Shown: positions 1 to 11,052 of the stretch, piece by piece
Position numbering within the stretch: position 1 is the first letter of the stretch
Layout of the letters: every line of letters starts with the position of its first letter
Assembly: GCA_002261195.1 (NCBI GenBank)
Contig: MVBO01000042.1
Span: 964 to 64,963 of the forward strand
DNA length: 64,000 bases
Direction: 5' to 3'
DNA from: Bifiguratus adelaidae
Taxonomy: Eukaryota; Mucoromycota; Endogonomycetes; Endogonales
Translations under genes and position numbers: made by a program
Notes under the pieces: generated by a model
Seen by the model: the letters and a program-made list of their open reading frames with translations, nothing else
Database searches by the model: none
Told to the model about the DNA's origin: nothing

Positions 1-80
1 GCCACTAGGCACGGTAATTGATACGATTGCGTACTGATAGAAGCACATTTTTGTCATTTGGGCACATGGATGGCTGAATA

Positions 81-3000
81 TCATTCCGTCTCAACCATAA
101 CGCTTCCCAAGAACGCAGCCAGATCTCGATTACCCCAATATTTAAAGTGACTTTTGAGTGCGACAATCCACTCGCTTGCGTAGGCGTCCACGACACCTTC
201 ACTGAGAACGTGATCGATTCTTGGAAATGTGTTGCCCGTTGGAGAAACAACCTTTGTCGGTGTGACCGGAGTTGTGGGAGACATGGCACTCGACTTGGCT
301 TGTCCGTTCAGGCTGGCCCTGGGCGAGGCAGAGGCCCTGGCGGCCGAATAGTCTTGCTTCAGGGTAGGGTCGTCGCTGCCGCCCGCAGTTGTGAAAGAAT
401 CCATGGAGCCAGCAATGGATTGGTTGTCGTCCGTATCATCCTCCAGATCCTCCAGATCCTCCAGATTCAAATCATCATCAAGATTAAGCTCCGCATCTGC
501 GTATTCAGCGGCCAATGCTTCGAACGTCAGCGGTGTAGACATTGCGCCAAAGAAAGGGGATGAAGGTGCTGTGACAAGACCTTCTAAACCAGGTGTAGTG
601 GCTATGGTTGAGAACAAGGTATCCAAAGACGATGTTGATTTCTGAGAATAGCTTCGCACATTATGAAGAGGTCGTAAAGCATCTGCTGATCTGTGACCGA
701 TTGCGGATTCTCGGTGTTCGGATTCCTCAACTCCTAGAGAGATACCCATCAAGCCTGCATCACCCAAGAGTTCAAAAACGCCTTCCGGACTTCTTTTGTT
801 TGACTTTGGACTTTGCTCCCCGGCAAACATGGCGGTGTCGTCGGTGAGATGGGAAGACGTATCGTTGACTGACCAATGATCTCGCTCGGTCATTCGGTCT
901 TCGGAGATTGTGGACGTAGAGTCGCCGTCATCTTTGGGCGATGTCACCGTCTCGGACTCGGGTGCGGGTATGACAAATTTTACACCAGTAAGCGATGGGT
1001 CCACTTCTGGAAACTCTTCGAGTGATCCTGTGATGGTTACGTCTTGAACTTTTGATCTACTTGGCTTGCGAATGGCATTCAGAGCGGCGCTTGCAACGTT
1101 ACCAGCCATCTTCAAAATACCAGGACGACGACTTGAAAGACCCGTGGCCTCAACAGAGTAGGTACTCGATCGTCGCGAAGTTGTGGGAGAACGGCTCCTG
1201 GTTGGCGTAGGAGGTACGCTTTGCGAATGCGGTTTTCCTAGATCCATCGTAGTTAATGCCATTGCTGGTGTCAGCGCGGCTTCGCTATGCGAAATCTTGA
1301 GAGATCTTGTTCGTTTCAAAGGTTTTGAATAATGTCCCTCGGCAATGCCCTTCAAACTTTCCGGCTTCACGGCGGGGCTCTTGGTAAGTCTATGAGAGAC
1401 TTGATGTCCATAAAGATTATTGTTTTTGCCTTGCGAACTGGCATCCGTTTGGTCCGTTTGGTCCGACTCGTACGGCTCTTCCTCCTCAGATATAAGATTA
1501 TGCAAAGCTGGCTCTGGCAACGAGAAGTCGTTTAACGAATTGTTTCGATTCACATGGGGCCGTGCGAACCCCAGGTCAACCGATCGTTCTTCCACTGTGA
1601 TTGTTGTTTTGCGGTGTGTCACCGTCACTTGCGGAGGAGATGCTGCATCTCCTCCAAGGATGCCGGCCTTTTCCAACACTAGGTAGCGCCAAAAGCGTTC
1701 ACGAGCCTGCAGAACTACCGGGCGAGTCATAACGCTACCAATGGAATCTTTGATACCAAGATTGGGTATTGTTGGCAGCATCCGTAGGGGTAGAGATAAC
1801 GGAGGCAGCCGTCTCCGGCCTCTTATTCTGGGTATGGATACGGGTGGAATGGTGGCGAACGCATCGTCAACCTGAGGCTCTAGTCGATAACCGAGAGGGT
1901 CGAAGGGATGAAAGATATTGATAAGGCGAGTCGGGGGTGGTGGATGATATGTTGTGAAAGACTGCTGCCGGATGACGAGTGTGACCGCTAGAGGGCTCCC
2001 TGCCATGAACACCGTGTGCAGCGGGAAGTCCAAAGACGGAATCTGGGTTCCTATTTTGCTGAACCAAGGATGCTGCTTCCTGGGATGATCAGTCTGGCGT
2101 GATGTGGGGACTAAAGTGACGTCAGAATTGCCGGATGACATTCGGGAGGGTGGAGCTGGAGGACGCTCTATGGTGGTAGCCGAGCTAGCGCTATCTGAGT
2201 TGTGAGAGCGAATCGATGTTACGGAGGGTGCAGGGGAATTTTGACGAGGTGTAGCGGATTGACTGGAAGTCGAAACGTGGGATATGTCGCTAGCAACAGA
2301 AGTCGAAGGTTGGACCACCGGACGTCTGGCTAGTGGACTAAGTAGATCCGGGTCTGGATCATCATCAGATGCAGTTGAGGTTGCCGTAGTGTCATAGCTC
2401 TCATGCGCTTGGTGCAAAGGTGCAGGCGACTCATTGTCATTAGCTGGGGTCGGTTCCCACGGTGCATCGGCGTCGAAGGCCCACTGGCCACAGGCGACAT
2501 CGTATCCAATGATGCCGCCGAGCGAACACCCTATGATATGGACCTTTCCGCTGTTAGCTTGGAATTCAGGATGCTCTCTGCAATGCTTCGCATAAAGCTT
2601 GTTTGCTTGCTCCACCACAGTCGATAAGATTAGTTGATTATACGGAGGCGTGAAATCTAAATGAGCGTTAGGAAATTCTAATCTGCGTTGGCATATCCTG
2701 AACGGGTAAATACGTACAAAGGAGAACATCGCCTCCCCAATCGTTAACCATCAGTCTAACGTTGGGTACTGTACGCAGGCTACTCAATTTGAGGGCCGGA
2801 TCGACTTCTTTGTGGACGTGAGAGTGCCATTCTAGAGAAAAGCAATATCCAAGGGTTAGGGTCGGTTCCTTAGAAAGGCAACTTCCATGACGAAGCCGAA
2901 TGATGTACGAACGAAGGTCAGGTGGTGTCATGCCTCCCATGCTGTGAAGTGTCTCCCGGAGAGCGAGCACTGGACATTTAAACACTGCATAGACCTCTCG

Positions 3001-3496
3001 TAAAAGTGCCATACGCCTCATGCATGACTATCATCTCTTATACCTCCCCTTCCTCATCTTCCAGCTCCCATCTCCCATTTCTCTTACTCACCTATTGGAT
3101 AAAATCGCACCCGGAAGGCATGATCTGGATGCTGCGCTTGAAGTAGTTCCTGTGTATTCTTCTGCAATGTTTCGACTAAAATGTGGCGTTAGCCATCAAA
3201 AGATGGGTCCTCTCCCTTATCGACATGTTTTTTTCCGATACGCACCATGATGCATGAGGTTGCCGTATTTCTCGTACTGTTGTCCCATCCCATGAATGAA
3301 GAATACCAAGTGATCTGTTGATGCGCAAAAGGAAACCGAGTGAGCATTATCTCTGATGAATTGAAGAACACCATCTCCCGGCGGCATATGCCACTTCACT
3401 TGTCTCAAATATCATTGAATTATTTGAGTACCTACCAGAAACCTTGGCACCCTTCACGTGTGGGGCTTCCTGCTGACCAGAAATCCCATCCGTCAT
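81..3496 (-). CDS. DDHD-domain phospholipase (PA-PLA1 type), 5' end unresolved
   Basis: Intracellular phospholipase A1-family enzyme acting on membrane phospholipids. Exons I can join are about 3448-3496, 3246-3398, 3092-3175, 2718-2831 and 81-2656; the joined reading gives the family block HLVFFIHGMGQ, then FYPIEWHSHVH, then DVLLYFTPPYNQ, then the lipase motif GCSLGG (nucleophile Ser). The DDHD domain has all four name-giving residues: D in FHPFDP, D in RIDHVL, H in SHFKYW and D in NRDLAAF. The last exon is about 860 codons and carries two long Ser/Pro/Asp-rich insertions, one between the Ser motif and the DDHD domain and one of about 400 residues inside the DDHD domain. The N-terminus shown (ATG at 3496) is provisional: family members normally have a longer N-terminal region, the first splice (donor GTGCCA) is weak, and I could not place upstream exons. 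Function is inferred from conserved motifs. Confidence 0.8.
2852..2861 (+). promoter_or_regulatory. Telomere-box motif AGGGTTAGGG inside a long intron
   Basis: Exact AGGGTTAGGG inside the unusually long (260-base, 2832-3091) intron of the DDHD lipase gene. The same motif lies upstream of both tRNA genes in this window. Such motifs bind Myb-type telomere-repeat factors (Tbf1/Teb1 in yeasts). I see no tRNA or other RNA gene next to this copy, so its role is open. Confidence 0.4.
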
Positions 3497-4526
3497 GGCA
3501 ACTGTCCGTGCTTCTTCTGTTGCCGATTCCCCAATGTCCTCAGACAACGATTCACTACAGCAGTACAAGGAGTACTTCTTGCGGAATCTTGCTTGTCAGC
3601 TTCTAAATGTCAACGCAATCAGTCATTCGATAGTCTGACGAACCACTTTCGTGACAAAGAGCATGGCACATGCATAGCGAGCAACTTATTAATTAACATT
3701 CACCAAAAAGGAAAGTCATTGACCACAGAGCGAAAGCCTGTTTGTTAGGCTGATATCTCAAAGGCGCAAGTCACTCAATAGGTAACGATGCTAACGAGTA
3801 GGGTAAGCTCATAATATGTTACTGGGCAGAAGAAATAGGCCAAGATACAAGTGATGCGAAAATCAAATGTATGTCTGCGGCCGTCACAATCCAGCGCATA
3901 CTGGCAAAATTCTGTTAGTCAAGCTCCAAAGGCAATGTCTGGAGGGACACTGGGAGATGATCAGGGTAAAAGTAGACCTGAAGCTGCATAAGCGAGGTCC
4001 AGCGCATATCAGGTTTTATTTTTTTTTCGCGCTTACTTGCTGTGTGCCACTTGAACTGGTGGCTATAACGCCCACAGTCTACCATCAGACCTCCTAATTT
4101 TGCAAGTCTGCCAATCACTTTGAGCGGATTGGCCGTTATTTAGAGGGTGTAAAGCGCATGAAATATTTTGTTACATGCTAAAGCGCATTACAAGAAAATA
4201 TTAGTCGGCGTATAGTAGGTAGTATCACTACGTCCATGATGACATATGTTGCACAACAAACGTTGACCTATAGTTTGCTCGATATCACAAGACAAAACGA
4301 CCTGCGAGTTGAGGTTCCAACGAATGAGTTCCAAATCGGGGCAACACACAATCGTCTTGGAAATTCAACCCTCAACCTACATTCTTGCTTGTGCTGCAGA
4401 GGATTTCATTTCGGCCGCCGGCAAGCCATAGTAAATCCCGATACGCCAACGTAAACTCGAAATGCCGGTTAACTTCCTTCCACCCTCTTCCTTCTTGCCC
4501 CTGTGTCAAAACTGACTCGATAGACA
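3497..4526. other. Intergenic or unresolved 5' region of the lipase gene
   Basis: About 1 kb between the provisional lipase start and the tetraspanin start. It probably holds missing 5' exons of the lipase on the minus strand and the divergent promoters, but I could not assemble a convincing exon. There is a T9 run at about 4019-4027 and a 48-codon plus-strand reading frame at 3495-3638; neither has supporting context. Confidence 0.4.
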
Positions 4527-5527
4527 ATGGCTGCTCTTCCACGGGAGAGCTCACCTTCCGCAGCGAGAGCAATCATCTTGCTGATAGGAATGATTGCATT
4601 AGTAAGTGATTGTTGCTTTTGGTTTCGCTGGTCGATACTCATCAAGTTAGCTGCCATCATTGCTTTGCCATCTGCCTTTCAGAGATGCATCACCCGCATC
4701 TGAACGCATCGGTTCCCTCAGTATCACACAAACATCCGAACAAATTTTTCTCGTCCCGCGCAGTCCACCCTTCTTGGAGCCGATGGAAGCCATCGTATTG
4801 TTTATATCAGTCATTGGTATCTGGGGTGTCGTCAAAGGACATCGAGCTTTCATCGATGGCGTAAGTTTAGTCCTGCTAATCTGTTTTGTGCTGATCGGAC
4901 CACACAGTACATTCTGCTGCTGGGGGCATTTGTCATCAGTGAGATGACTCATGTCTTGGTAGCTTTCATTGACCGGCGTGCATGGATTGCCCGTACTTTG
5001 TCCGATGCATGGGGTCGAGCTTACGAGAGTGATCCAGTGATGATTCGTATCTTAGAAATGGAGGTGAGGCGACATTCATTGAGCAACGAGCCATCCTCAC
5101 AACATCTTGAACTCAGTTTAGCTGTACGGGGTTTTCCACGCCATTGGATAGGAGCGTGATACTGCCGGATCTTCCTCTTTCAGCCTTGACGGATTTGCGA
5201 ACTTGCCAGGACGTCATCACTGACGTTTTCGGCACCAAGTTATGGCGTTGGGGTTCATCAGTAATGTTAATCAAGTTCACTCAAGTAGTTAGTTTGATCA
5301 AACTTTATATGAAAATGGTCTAATGGACATCTTCATAGATCGTAATGATCGGCGTACTCTGTGCAGTGTTCTTCTATCTGTCAAGAGGAAATACAGACGG
5401 AGCGGATCTGCCTACCCACAACGATATTGAGAAAGCAAATCAATGTCCAACTTATGAAGAAGCCACTGGAACAGAGAAAGAGGGAGAGGGAGAGGAAGAG
5501 GAAAAGGATGTTGTATCCTCTATTTAG
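4527..5527 (+). CDS. Tetraspanin-like four-span membrane protein
   Basis: Five phase-0 exons (4527-4601, 4651-4860, 4908-5063, 5117-5260, 5339-5527) give 257 residues. Hydrophobic segments: AIILLIGMIAL near the N-terminus, then IVLFISVIGIWGVV, YILLLGAFVIS and IVMIGVLCAVFFYL. Between spans 3 and 4 lies an extracellular loop with the tetraspanin-like cysteines SCTGF, followed by TPLDRSV and TCQDVI, which parallels the fungal CCG...DR...C loop, although the canonical CCG is SCTG here. The cytoplasmic tail is Glu-rich, encoded by a GAGAGG-type purine run. Tetraspanins organise membrane microdomains; fungal members act in hyphal tip and appressorium functions. Assignment to the family is by topology and loop cysteines, so a divergent or tetraspanin-like protein is the safe call. 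Confidence 0.75.
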
Positions 5528-5940
5528 ACAATCTCCTTGCATGCAGGGCTTCTGAGAAGTCATGAGTTGTCCTTGTCGATCACAATAGACTTACACACTT
5601 GTAGAATATATTTGATCAAATACCGACAGGTGAAGGCAAATACTGATCCTATGGGCTGAGAATTTTCGCCGGCAAGTTCTGGAAGACGTACCTACGGATT
5701 ACGAGCCTTTCCTTGATGAATGAAATGTACATTTGAGTAGGCTTTTCCTTGAAATATGTACCTCATTGCATGTACTGAAGACCCATGAACTCTGAAAGAG
5801 AGAAGCAGCGCCTTAAAGTGCTGTTATCAATGTAATACGCATTGCTGATCATCCTTTACCTTTGTTCAAGGTAAACATCTACGCCATTCCCCTTCCAGTC
5901 TGTACGAATTTGGGTACAAAAATGAAGTTTGTACCAAAAC
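5528..5940. other. Intergenic, 3' of tetraspanin
   Basis: AT-richer spacer between the tetraspanin stop and the tRNA-Ile upstream motif. I see no coding potential or RNA fold here beyond expected 3' UTR sequence. Confidence 0.5.
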
Positions 5941-5950
5941 AGGGTTAGGG
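5941..5950 (+). promoter_or_regulatory. Telomere-box AGGGTTAGGG upstream of tRNA-Ile
   Basis: Exact AGGGTTAGGG whose end lies 47 bases before the first base of the tRNA, on the same strand. The other tRNA gene in the window has the same motif 52 bases upstream. This placement suggests a binding site for a TTAGGG-repeat Myb factor acting on Pol III genes; that role is inference. Confidence 0.5.
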
Positions 5951-5997
5951 TCGAACATAAGAATAGAAACTCATAGGCAAGAGTCACGAGCACAGCA

Positions 5998-6070
5998 GCT
6001 CCTGTAGCTTAGTCGGTAGAGCGTGGTGCTAATAACGCCAAGGTCACAGGTTCGATCCCTGTCGGGAGCA
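5998..6070 (+). tRNA. tRNA-Ile (anticodon AAT)
   Basis: Cloverleaf folds cleanly: acceptor GCTCCTG pairs with CGGGAGC (one T-G), discriminator A; D arm GCTTAGTCGGTAGAGC; anticodon stem TGGTG/CGCCA with loop CTAATAA giving anticodon AAT (Ile); T arm ACAGG-TTCGATC-CCTGT. The internal B box GGTTCGATCCC is present. There is no intron. A run of nine T follows directly. Confidence 0.97.
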
Positions 6071-6079
6071 TTTTTTTTT
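6071..6079 (+). terminator. RNA polymerase III terminator (T9)
   Basis: Nine consecutive T residues immediately after the tRNA-Ile discriminator base, the standard Pol III stop signal. The next protein start codon lies only six bases beyond it. Confidence 0.9.
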
Positions 6080-6085
6080 GGGCGT

Positions 6086-7352
6086 ATGCCGTTTGACCTG
6101 GATGTCCCTGCCTTGGTCTATCAGTTTTTGGCAGATTGCGCTCAGCAAGGAGACACTTCGGCCGAATGTGGCTCGGCCGTCCGAGAGGCGCTTCCTGTCC
6201 GAGACTCCTTTTGGCCTGCTGTAGCTGTTGAACTCTTACGGACTGATGAAAAGGTAGCAAGCTCAACTGCGAGTGGACATCTCCCCAAAGTGAACTAAGT
6301 ATGGTGCTTAGCTTCCGTTGCTTCGTAATGAGTCGGCATACGAGGCCGTTAGTCAGTTGTATCAGCCGGAATCCCTCAGTTTGGGACACGCTCTACTTGA
6401 ACGACCGTTTGTGTGCACCTTTGCTCAAATCTTGGAGTATACGATATCTCACGATGGTCGATTCCCCGAATCGATGTACCAACCTGCCATCGGAGAAGGC
6501 TTGACAGATCTCACAATACCGAGGTAGGTACTTGAAGCCATCATAAGACCCGGCATCTTACTTGTATATCTGCCCCACAATGTGATAGGTTGGAGAGGCT
6601 CCGACAGCCCTTGTCTGCCCTCGGAACCCATCTAAGGAGACTCAAAGGCAATGAGCCAGCACAGCGCAACCTTCTTTATGGATTCCTGTCACACATGGAT
6701 CCAACCGATGTACGCTTTTTCCTCGGCTCACGAAATACCCCGGGGTCCACCATGCGTCTCTTGCCGCCATCCAGATCCGAATGCTTAGCAGCCTTCACAG
6801 CCCTGCACCTGAAGAAGTCCCCATCCACAGATCCCGACAACGAAGCATTCGTATTCCCCGCAACAGAGCGCGACCGGGTTGCAAAACATAGACTGACTGT
6901 TGGCGCGAGAGCTCTATCAAAGCATTGGCATCGCGATCGTGAAACACAGTTTTGGGGAGTGCTCACTGGAAGTAGGTGTTAGCCAATGTAACTTGCAAAT
7001 TCTCGATTCCTAGACTAACCAAACCAAACTCTAGCTGAAGATGCCAAGAACGAAGCCGCTAATGCAGCGTTGCTGCGCGTGCTGACCACTGCCACATGGT
7101 ATAATCTCCATGAACTACCGGCAAGTGTATGCTTCTATGGATCTTCTGCCGAAGCTTATGCCTTTCTTTTATGTTTTCCAGCATCATGTCGTCGCTTACG
7201 AAATTCGCAATGCTGAGGGCTATGGCGCTCGATGGGAGGCGCATGTCTCTTTTTCCGAGACAGTATATACCCACCCGTCATCTCCATGGACCTTTAGAGG
7301 TTTTGTCGAGCCACCCAGACTGGATGGCCATGAAACAGGTTGGGTCCATTAA
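6086..7352 (+). CDS. Conserved fungal protein of unknown function
   Basis: Five exons (6086-6253, 6312-6523, 6589-6971, 7035-7120, 7182-7352) give 339 residues. The C-terminal half has the blocks ARALSKHWHRD, TEDAKNEAANAAL, WYNLHELP, YEIRNAEGYGARW and FRGFVEPPRLDGHETGWVH. I recall GYGARW and FxGFxEPxxxxGHExxWxH as a signature of uncharacterised fungal proteins, but know no function. There are no membrane spans or signal peptide. The fourth intron (7121-7181) has a GC donor (CCG|GCAAGT). The start codon is 16 bases after tRNA-Ile, so its promoter must overlap the tRNA gene unless transcription starts very close to the ATG; upstream in-frame sequence is only the tRNA itself. Confidence 0.8.
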
Positions 7353-7546
7353 GCCTTCCTCACGAGACTAAAAAGTGTGCCGAATGAAAATTGCTGACGT
7401 CATAAAATTTTTGGACAGACGAACAATGGCCTACATTTCCCCCCTCCCACATGTCATCCGTCATTTGTCCGCCATTGGAATCAATCGTAGGTTTTAAGCG
7501 CTCCAATGTGGACGGCCTAAACTCCAGATGTCGGACCCATGTCCTC

Positions 7547-7555
7547 CCCTAACCC
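7547..7555 (-). promoter_or_regulatory. Telomere-box-like GGGTTAGGG in histone H3 promoter
   Basis: CCCTAACCC on the plus strand (GGGTTAGGG on minus), about 155 bases before the H3 start codon. The rest of 7353-7710 holds the promoter of H3 and the 3' end of the unknown gene, with a reversed CCAAT (ATTGG) near 7473-7477 and no clear TATA box. Confidence 0.4.
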
Positions 7556-7710
7556 ATGGATCGCGGGTGGGATTAGGTATTTGCGGGTTGCATAAGATTT
7601 TCGTCTACAGAGTCCAGGACCTCTGTTCAGATTGCTCCGTTTGAAAATTTTTAAGACGCCCCCCCATCTAGCCCTTGTCTTCTTGTCTTTCTTGTGCTTC
7701 GTCTTTAGAT

Positions 7711-8539
<829 letters not shown>

Positions 8540-8989
8540 ATCGACCCTACAATCACAATCAACAGCATGCTCTTACAAGATCCTTCCGGCGTGCGTTGCC
8601 AGTCCAATGTTTCTGCGTATCTTTTTTCGTTTTTGTTTTCCGTATCCATTGCAGTAGGAGAAGTCTAGCACCTTGTCTATTGGCATGTTGCTATTAGATT
8701 TGTGGCCGAGATGCACTGCGTAAGGAGGCATCACCTTACCATTTGATCCAGCCAAAGAATGGTTTCTGTACATAATGTATCGCATTGTAAGTCTCTCTAT
8801 TCTGCTCGCTCTTATCTCATTGATGTTATCTCTGGTAAAAACCAGTGGGTTACATCTCCTGTAGTACCTTATATCGCTCATGTCACGCTTCATCATGTGA
8901 GATTGGATTTTGTGGTCACCAGAAAAAGCCAACGTTTCTCCTCCTGTTCACTCACTTTGTTTCCGGGTCATCTCGTACTCCTTCTCATA
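8540..8989. other. Intergenic between H3 and SHR3
   Basis: Contains the H3 3' UTR and the SHR3 promoter. Reading frames here are short and lack family features; nothing else is recognised. Confidence 0.5.
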
Positions 8990-9867
8990 ATGACACGCCA
9001 CGGAGACATCATGAACCGACTTAAGGTCGGCATGATCATTGCCGCCTGTTTCTTTCACTATGGGGTAAGTGCTGCCATGTGGACCGGCAGCGATGACACG
9101 ATGCTCACCTCGTACATCTAGGCTGTATGGGCTGACTGGACGTTTGACTATTGGATCATTTGGGCCAAACAAGAAGAACTCGCCAAGAACCCGAATGCGC
9201 TCTTGAACGCCGCGGTAGGTATCCAAGCCTTTTACACCTTGTGCCATGATTGGACTGACGAGTGATATCGATGGGGATAGAACTATTACGCGGCCACGAC
9301 ACTCTCACCTGATGTGCACAAGTGGGTGCCTTTGGTCAATCTGATGATTGCGACCTTTGGAATGTCTGCTGGTTTGGCCAATGGCTACGAGGTCAATTGG
9401 TTGTTTGATGGAAGTAGTGTTGGTAAGTAGGCTGATGTTGCGTCTTTGCGGAACGTTTCACCCATCTCGATGTGGGTCCTAGTGCTCATGATCTTTGCGC
9501 TTTCCACCTATATGACCGCAGTAAATGAACGTGAGTGATTGCATGCCAAAAAGCAGACCGATGCGTTATTGACACCTGTTGCTTGCCAGCCATCAAAGCA
9601 TTGCCCGCCTTGTTAAAGGAATCGCCAATGCAAACATCCGTCATTTACGAAAAATTGCGCGAGATCGCCGCATCGCATACCATCATCGTCACGGCTATCA
9701 CAGGTATCGTCTTCCTTCAGCTTGGTTTCTATTATACACAACGTAGCGGAGGCCAGCCTCAAGCTGGTAGTGTTGCCCTAGAGGAGAGAGATGACGAGGA
9801 GGATGAGGGTACTACGACGGCCGAGGTTGACAGCAAAAGGAAGGCGAGCATCAAAAAGAGAAAGTAG
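8990..9867 (+). CDS. SHR3: SHR3-type ER packaging chaperone for amino-acid permeases
   Basis: ER membrane chaperone that keeps polytopic amino-acid permeases soluble during folding and passes them to COPII. Five exons (8990-9064, 9122-9214, 9281-9422, 9483-9530, 9590-9867) give 211 residues. Family features: first span GMIIAACFFHYGAVWADWTFDY, the FDGSS block at the third span, and LREIAASHTIIVTAITGIVFLQ as the fourth span, matching the LRxLAASxTII signature of SHR3 proteins. A charged Glu/Lys-rich cytosolic tail follows, where COPII contacts are made in yeast. The stop lies 113 bases from the convergent PQ-loop gene. Confidence 0.88.
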
Positions 9868-9980
9868 TAGACTTGTGTAAAGATGTATTTATGCCATGTT
9901 TAACACCAGTCGTGCTTTTTGGTGTCTTGAACCGTCTATGTGTCTATGTTCTCTAACGTTCGCACATCTCTTTAGTCCAC

Positions 9981-10812
9981 TCACGCATCTTCGTCCTGCT
10001 CAGCAGGTCCCCGATGATGATGATGAGCGTGACCTTCACGATCGGTAACCTTGCCCAACTCTACGTCACCCGCCTTCCGTCCTCCACCTTCATTGTCGTT
10101 GTACCATTTAAACATCCAATACAAGAGGAGGATGCCAGCATCCAACACCGCGACACTAATGTACTCAAAGGAGGCTAGGATATCGAAGGGAGGGGGATGA
10201 AAGACTAGGAATTGCTCAATAGGATGAAGAGTTCTCGAGACAGGTCCATCAGACGATCATCTACTTGCCTAGAGATATGATGGAAAAGATGGCACCCGTT
10301 AAATCCAGCGAAATGAAGAGGTATGAGATACCGTGGACCTTGCGATCTCGATAAATCTCCCAGTACTGGGGCGCAAAGCCAAGGACAATCAAGACGACCG
10401 GCAAGACACCTATCAGCGTCACTGGCCAAGTGACATCTCGGCTGATACTGATACGTAACGCAAAGACAAGCGCCACTTCTGTACCGGCCATTAGGATACA
10501 GGTCCCGATAAACACAAACGTGACCAGGAGCGCGCTCCGATCCGTGCCATAATACAGACACTGCACCCAACAAATGAGCGCAATGAAGCCAAAAAGTTGC
10601 GGTTGAATGAGAAGGGGTATCGACAAGTTGAGCACGATAGCGTAAATGCCAAAGAAGACGGACGAGAGGGCCCACAAGTACATCATGTGGGTCGATAGGC
10701 CATGGGTCGACTTGTCCCTGTAGTTCTTCCAAGCTTGGGGTAAAAGTTGGAAGGACCAAAAGACACAGCCGATGGTGGCAAAGATATTTTCCAGAGTAGC
10801 GTTCGCCGGCAT
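9981..10812 (-). CDS. PQ-loop repeat membrane protein
   Basis: Seven-span PQ-loop family protein (relatives include cystinosin, vacuolar basic amino-acid transporters and SWEET-like carriers). Exons 10269-10812 and 9981-10204 give 255 residues. Two PQ motifs are visible: FQLLPQAWKNYRDKSTHGLS near residue 20 and LGFAPQYWEIYRDRKVHGIS near residue 150, each followed by a hydrophobic helix. The tail has HAHHHH and is acidic. The single intron (10205-10268) starts with GC (CTAG|GCAAGT) and the joined frame is correct only with that donor. Substrate is unknown; a vacuolar or lysosome-like transporter is the usual role. Confidence 0.88.
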
Positions 10813-11052
10813 AAGAAATAGAGCGTGCTATTGGGCCATAAGAGAGAAAGAGAGGGAGAGAAGGAAGTGTGAAAAAAGGCCTTCTTTTTCATTGCTGTCT
10901 AATGTGTCGTGAGGTTAGCGAATTTGGAACAAACTGCGCTTGTTTTGCCATCGAGTATGTTCAGTCAGTATGGAGGAGCCATGAAACGATACGAGATCTA
11001 TAGAGGCAGTCTATGAGTGATTCACAATATACAAATGTATTCATGGGCATTG

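Noticed and set aside
2668-3021. 117-codon minus-strand frame overlapping the lipase gene
   Set aside because: Its 5' half is the lipase intron; only the part EWHSHVH onward is exon, as shown by the family-correct join with FYPI and FTPPYNQ.
3495-3638. 48-codon plus-strand frame MATVRASSVADSPMSSDN...
   Set aside because: Reads like protein but overlaps the probable lipase 5' region on the other strand and has no continuation or known family; too short to call.
4019-4027. T9 run that could be a Pol III terminator
   Set aside because: No A/B boxes or tRNA-like fold upstream on the plus strand.
6009-6389. Minus-strand frame reading GIEPVTLALLAPRSTD through the tRNA-Ile gene
   Set aside because: This is a tRNA gene read as protein, a well-known annotation artefact.
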